A stretch of 14,362 nt of DNA, from assembly GCA_044358815.1 (NCBI GenBank), contig JBIKNH010000109.1, positions 1 to 14,362 of the forward strand, in the 5' to 3' direction. The first letter of the stretch is position 1. Each line of letters begins with the position of its first letter. The notes below the pieces were generated by a model. It was not told the origin of the DNA. It saw only the letters and a program-made list of their open reading frames with translations, and did not search any database. Both the position numbers and the translations under genes were made by a program. The DNA comes from JBAXSK01 sp044358815. Lineage in GTDB: Bacteria; Cyanobacteriota; Cyanobacteriia; Pseudanabaenales; Pseudanabaenaceae. Below are positions 13,159 to 14,362 of this stretch, in pieces.

Positions 13159-14043
13159 ATGGCTCGTTCTCCCCTCCTAGTAAGTCGATCCGGCTGGCTA
13201 AGTATTTGCTTGGGAATAATGGTCGCTGGTTTAGCTGAACCATTGACCACTAAAGCATCTTGGGCGAATCGACTCGAAACTTTTGTCTATGACATTCGCC
13301 AGAATCAAATTAGCTTTTCCCTTGAGAAGGATCTCGACCCCAGGGGTGTGGTGTTACAAAATCCCACCCGAATTGTAATTGACTTACCAGGGATGGTTTA
13401 TAAAGGTCCAACGGTGCGGCGACGGGTGGGGCGCGGGGTGCAGGCGGTGCGCGTTGGACAAGTAGATCAAGAAACTACCCGTATGGTGGTGGAGTTGTCC
13501 CCCGATGCCGAACTTGATCCCAGTCAGTTAAAGCTCAAGTCTGACAAACCAGGCAGATGGTCTATGGACTTGCCCAAGAGCATTGCTGCATTAGATTTGA
13601 ATTCTGTGGCTAATTTCTTGATGCCAGCCACCGGACCAATTACATCGGGGTTTGGTTGGCGAGTTCATCCCATTACAGGGGAACAGCGACTGCATAAGGG
13701 TATAGACATTGGGGCGGCAATGGGTGCGCCAATTTTAGCTGCCTCTGACGGTGTAGTGACGGAAGCAGGGTGGACCGATGGAGGATATGGCAATATTGTG
13801 GAGTTAAAGCATCCCGATGGCACTCTGACCCTATATGCTCACACGAGCCGAGTTTTAGTGAGCAAAGGGGATACCGTGAAGCGCGGTGATGTCATTGCTG
13901 AGGTCGGTAGCACTGGACGCAGTACTGGACCTCATTTACACTTTGAAGTCCAGCCCGATGGTAAAACTGCCGTTGATCCGATGGACTTCATTGCGGCAAA
14001 TCATGTGGTTTTAGATCTGGCGGCTAATCATTTCAAGGATTAG
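13159..14043 (+). CDS. AMIN-domain M23 family metallopeptidase (cell wall hydrolase or regulator)
   Basis: Exported zinc peptidase of the LytM/NlpD type, cleaving peptidoglycan cross-links or activating amidases. From the ATG at 13159 the 294 residues begin with a signal peptide (RSGWLSICLGIMVAGLA, likely cut after KASWA, residue 36). An AMIN-like peptidoglycan-binding domain spans about 38-140 (ETFVYDIRQNQISFSLE, NPTRIVIDLPG, VRVGQVDQETTRMVVEL). The M23 domain spans about 157-280: FGWRVHPITGEQRLHKGIDIG carries zinc ligands His179 and Asp183, YAH carries His228, and GPHLHFEV carries His259 and His261, so the active site is complete. In-frame starts at 13048 (TTG) and 13087 (ATG) would place up to 37 residues before the signal peptide, so they are less likely. 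No strong ribosome site is visible. The AMIN plus M23 combination fits cyanobacterial periplasm. Confidence 0.92.
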   Translation: MARSPLLVSRSGWLSICLGIMVAGLAEPLTTKASWANRLETFVYDIRQNQISFSLEKDLDPRGVVLQNPTRIVIDLPGMVYKGPTVRRRVGRGVQAVRVGQVDQETTRMVVELSPDAELDPSQLKLKSDKPGRWSMDLPKSIAALDLNSVANFLMPATGPITSGFGWRVHPITGEQRLHKGIDIGAAMGAPILAASDGVVTEAGWTDGGYGNIVELKHPDGTLTLYAHTSRVLVSKGDTVKRGDVIAEVGSTGRSTGPHLHFEVQPDGKTAVDPMDFIAANHVVLDLAANHFKD

Positions 14044-14113
14044 AAAGGATTAAAAAGCATTGATAATGGACGGCTCAAGATCAGCGAATATAATCAGTGT
14101 GATTGTTCTGAAT

Positions 14114-14129
14114 GTGTAAGTATGAGCGC
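14114..14129 (-). other. Predicted guide segment of the TnpB omega RNA
   Basis: If the element ends at the TCAA at 14133-14130, the 16 bases just outside it, read on the minus strand, are GCGCTCATACTTACAC. In studied TnpB systems the flank of the right end acts as the guide of the omega RNA. This rests on an inferred boundary. Confidence 0.3.
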
Positions 14130-14160
14130 TTGACACTCCCCGCACGCTGAAGTGACGGGG
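14130..14160 (-). mobile_element. Right end of an IS200/IS605-type element with hairpin
   Basis: CCCCGCAC (14138-14145) pairs with GTG-A-CGGGG (14152-14160) with one bulged A and the loop GCTGAA. On the minus strand it lies downstream of the tnpB stop and is followed by AGTGTCAA, a plausible right cleavage site (TCAA at 14133-14130). Subterminal hairpins at this place are the recognition sites of the family's transposase and also form the 3' part of the TnpB guide RNA. The rest of the element is outside the window. Confidence 0.65.
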
Positions 14161-14173
14161 ATTCCTGATTCAG

Positions 14174-14192
14174 TGCTTCGACAAGCTCAGCG
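14174..14192. repeat. REP-like half-site at the tnpB stop
   Basis: TGCTTCGACAAGCTCAGCG shares GCTTCGAC and GCTCAGC with the hairpin at 12787-12833. It resembles a widespread bacterial repeat core that I recall from cyanobacteria. On the minus strand it overlaps the tnpB stop codon. Confidence 0.6.
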
Positions 14193-14362
14193 ACCACGAG
14201 ACAACTTACCAAGCAGACTTGCATCAACTTGATAGAGGTCGAACTCTCCACAGGCGTGAATTTGGGTATGCCCTACCCTATTTAGACCCTTAGCTAAGAT
14301 ATTCAGAGCCGCATTGTGGTCACGGTCTAATACAGTGCCACAATGCCCACAGTGATGGGTAC
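14187..14362 (-). CDS. tnpB: TnpB, RNA-guided nuclease of an IS200/IS605 element (C-terminal part)
   Basis: Reading the minus strand from the window edge gives 57 codons and a TGA stop at 14189-14187. The peptide starts HHCGHCGTVLDRDHNAALNIL, which is the second half of the TnpB zinc ribbon (CxxC) directly followed by the RuvC-III motif with the catalytic Asp of DRDHNAALNI. The next part, AKGLNRVGHTQIHACGEF, is the usual post-RuvC tail (VGHT...A.GE). TnpB is an omega-RNA-guided DNA endonuclease, the ancestor of Cas12, that promotes retention of the transposon. The remaining 300 or so N-terminal residues lie beyond 14362, so intactness cannot be judged. The final residues SRGR come from the REP-like sequence. 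Confidence 0.88.
   Translation of the reverse strand, partial: THHCGHCGTVLDRDHNAALNILAKGLNRVGHTQIHACGEFDLYQVDASLLGKLSRGR

Overview
The window is chromosomal DNA of a fairly AT-rich cyanobacterium. The diagnostic genes are ndhL, a subunit of the photosynthetic NDH-1 complex, followed on the same strand by a DUF3007 membrane protein, a pairing I know from cyanobacterial genomes. RimO, UreF, PhoU, 6-phosphogluconolactonase and an AMIN-M23 peptidase of cyanobacterial type agree with this. A Pseudanabaena-like filamentous lineage is a guess from base composition and gene style only.

Layout. Positions 1-5142 hold a plus-strand series of housekeeping genes: selO (protein AMPylase), rimO (ribosomal protein S12 methylthiotransferase), a long CPYC-type glutathione transferase with a C-terminal extension resembling the iota class, and ureF (urease maturation). 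The last two are only 19 bases apart and may share a transcript. They converge, with 7 bases between stop codons, on a minus-strand group that reads ndhL, DUF3007 and then a 590-residue relic of a type IIG restriction-modification enzyme. The relic has lost recognisable nuclease and methylase active-site motifs and stops exactly where the catalytic NPPY motif should begin.

A gene-free stretch of about 1.2 kb (7884-9116) follows, rich in inverted and short tandem repeats. It ends in a striking AT-rich upstream region of phoU with two identical 12-bp palindromes 22 bp apart. Next come phoU, a glyoxalase/VOC-fold protein, an unrecognised 201-residue minus-strand gene, a 520-bp gene-free stretch with 10-bp and 21-bp periodic repeats, a 70-residue minus-strand cyanobacterial small protein, and divergently pgl with a near-consensus promoter. 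A REP-like hairpin lies downstream of pgl, then an AMIN-M23 envelope peptidase.

The right edge holds the C-terminal end of a TnpB (IS200/IS605/IS1341 group) on the minus strand with its end hairpin, so a transposon right end and the probable 3' part of its omega RNA are visible. A REP-like sequence forms the last codons and stop of tnpB.

I saw no CRISPR array, no rRNA and no tRNA. No obvious new multi-gene system is present. The strongest leads are the decayed but open type IIG protein, the TnpB end with its embedded REP half-site, and the widespread short degenerate tandem repeats of 10-13 bp period in the intergenic regions.
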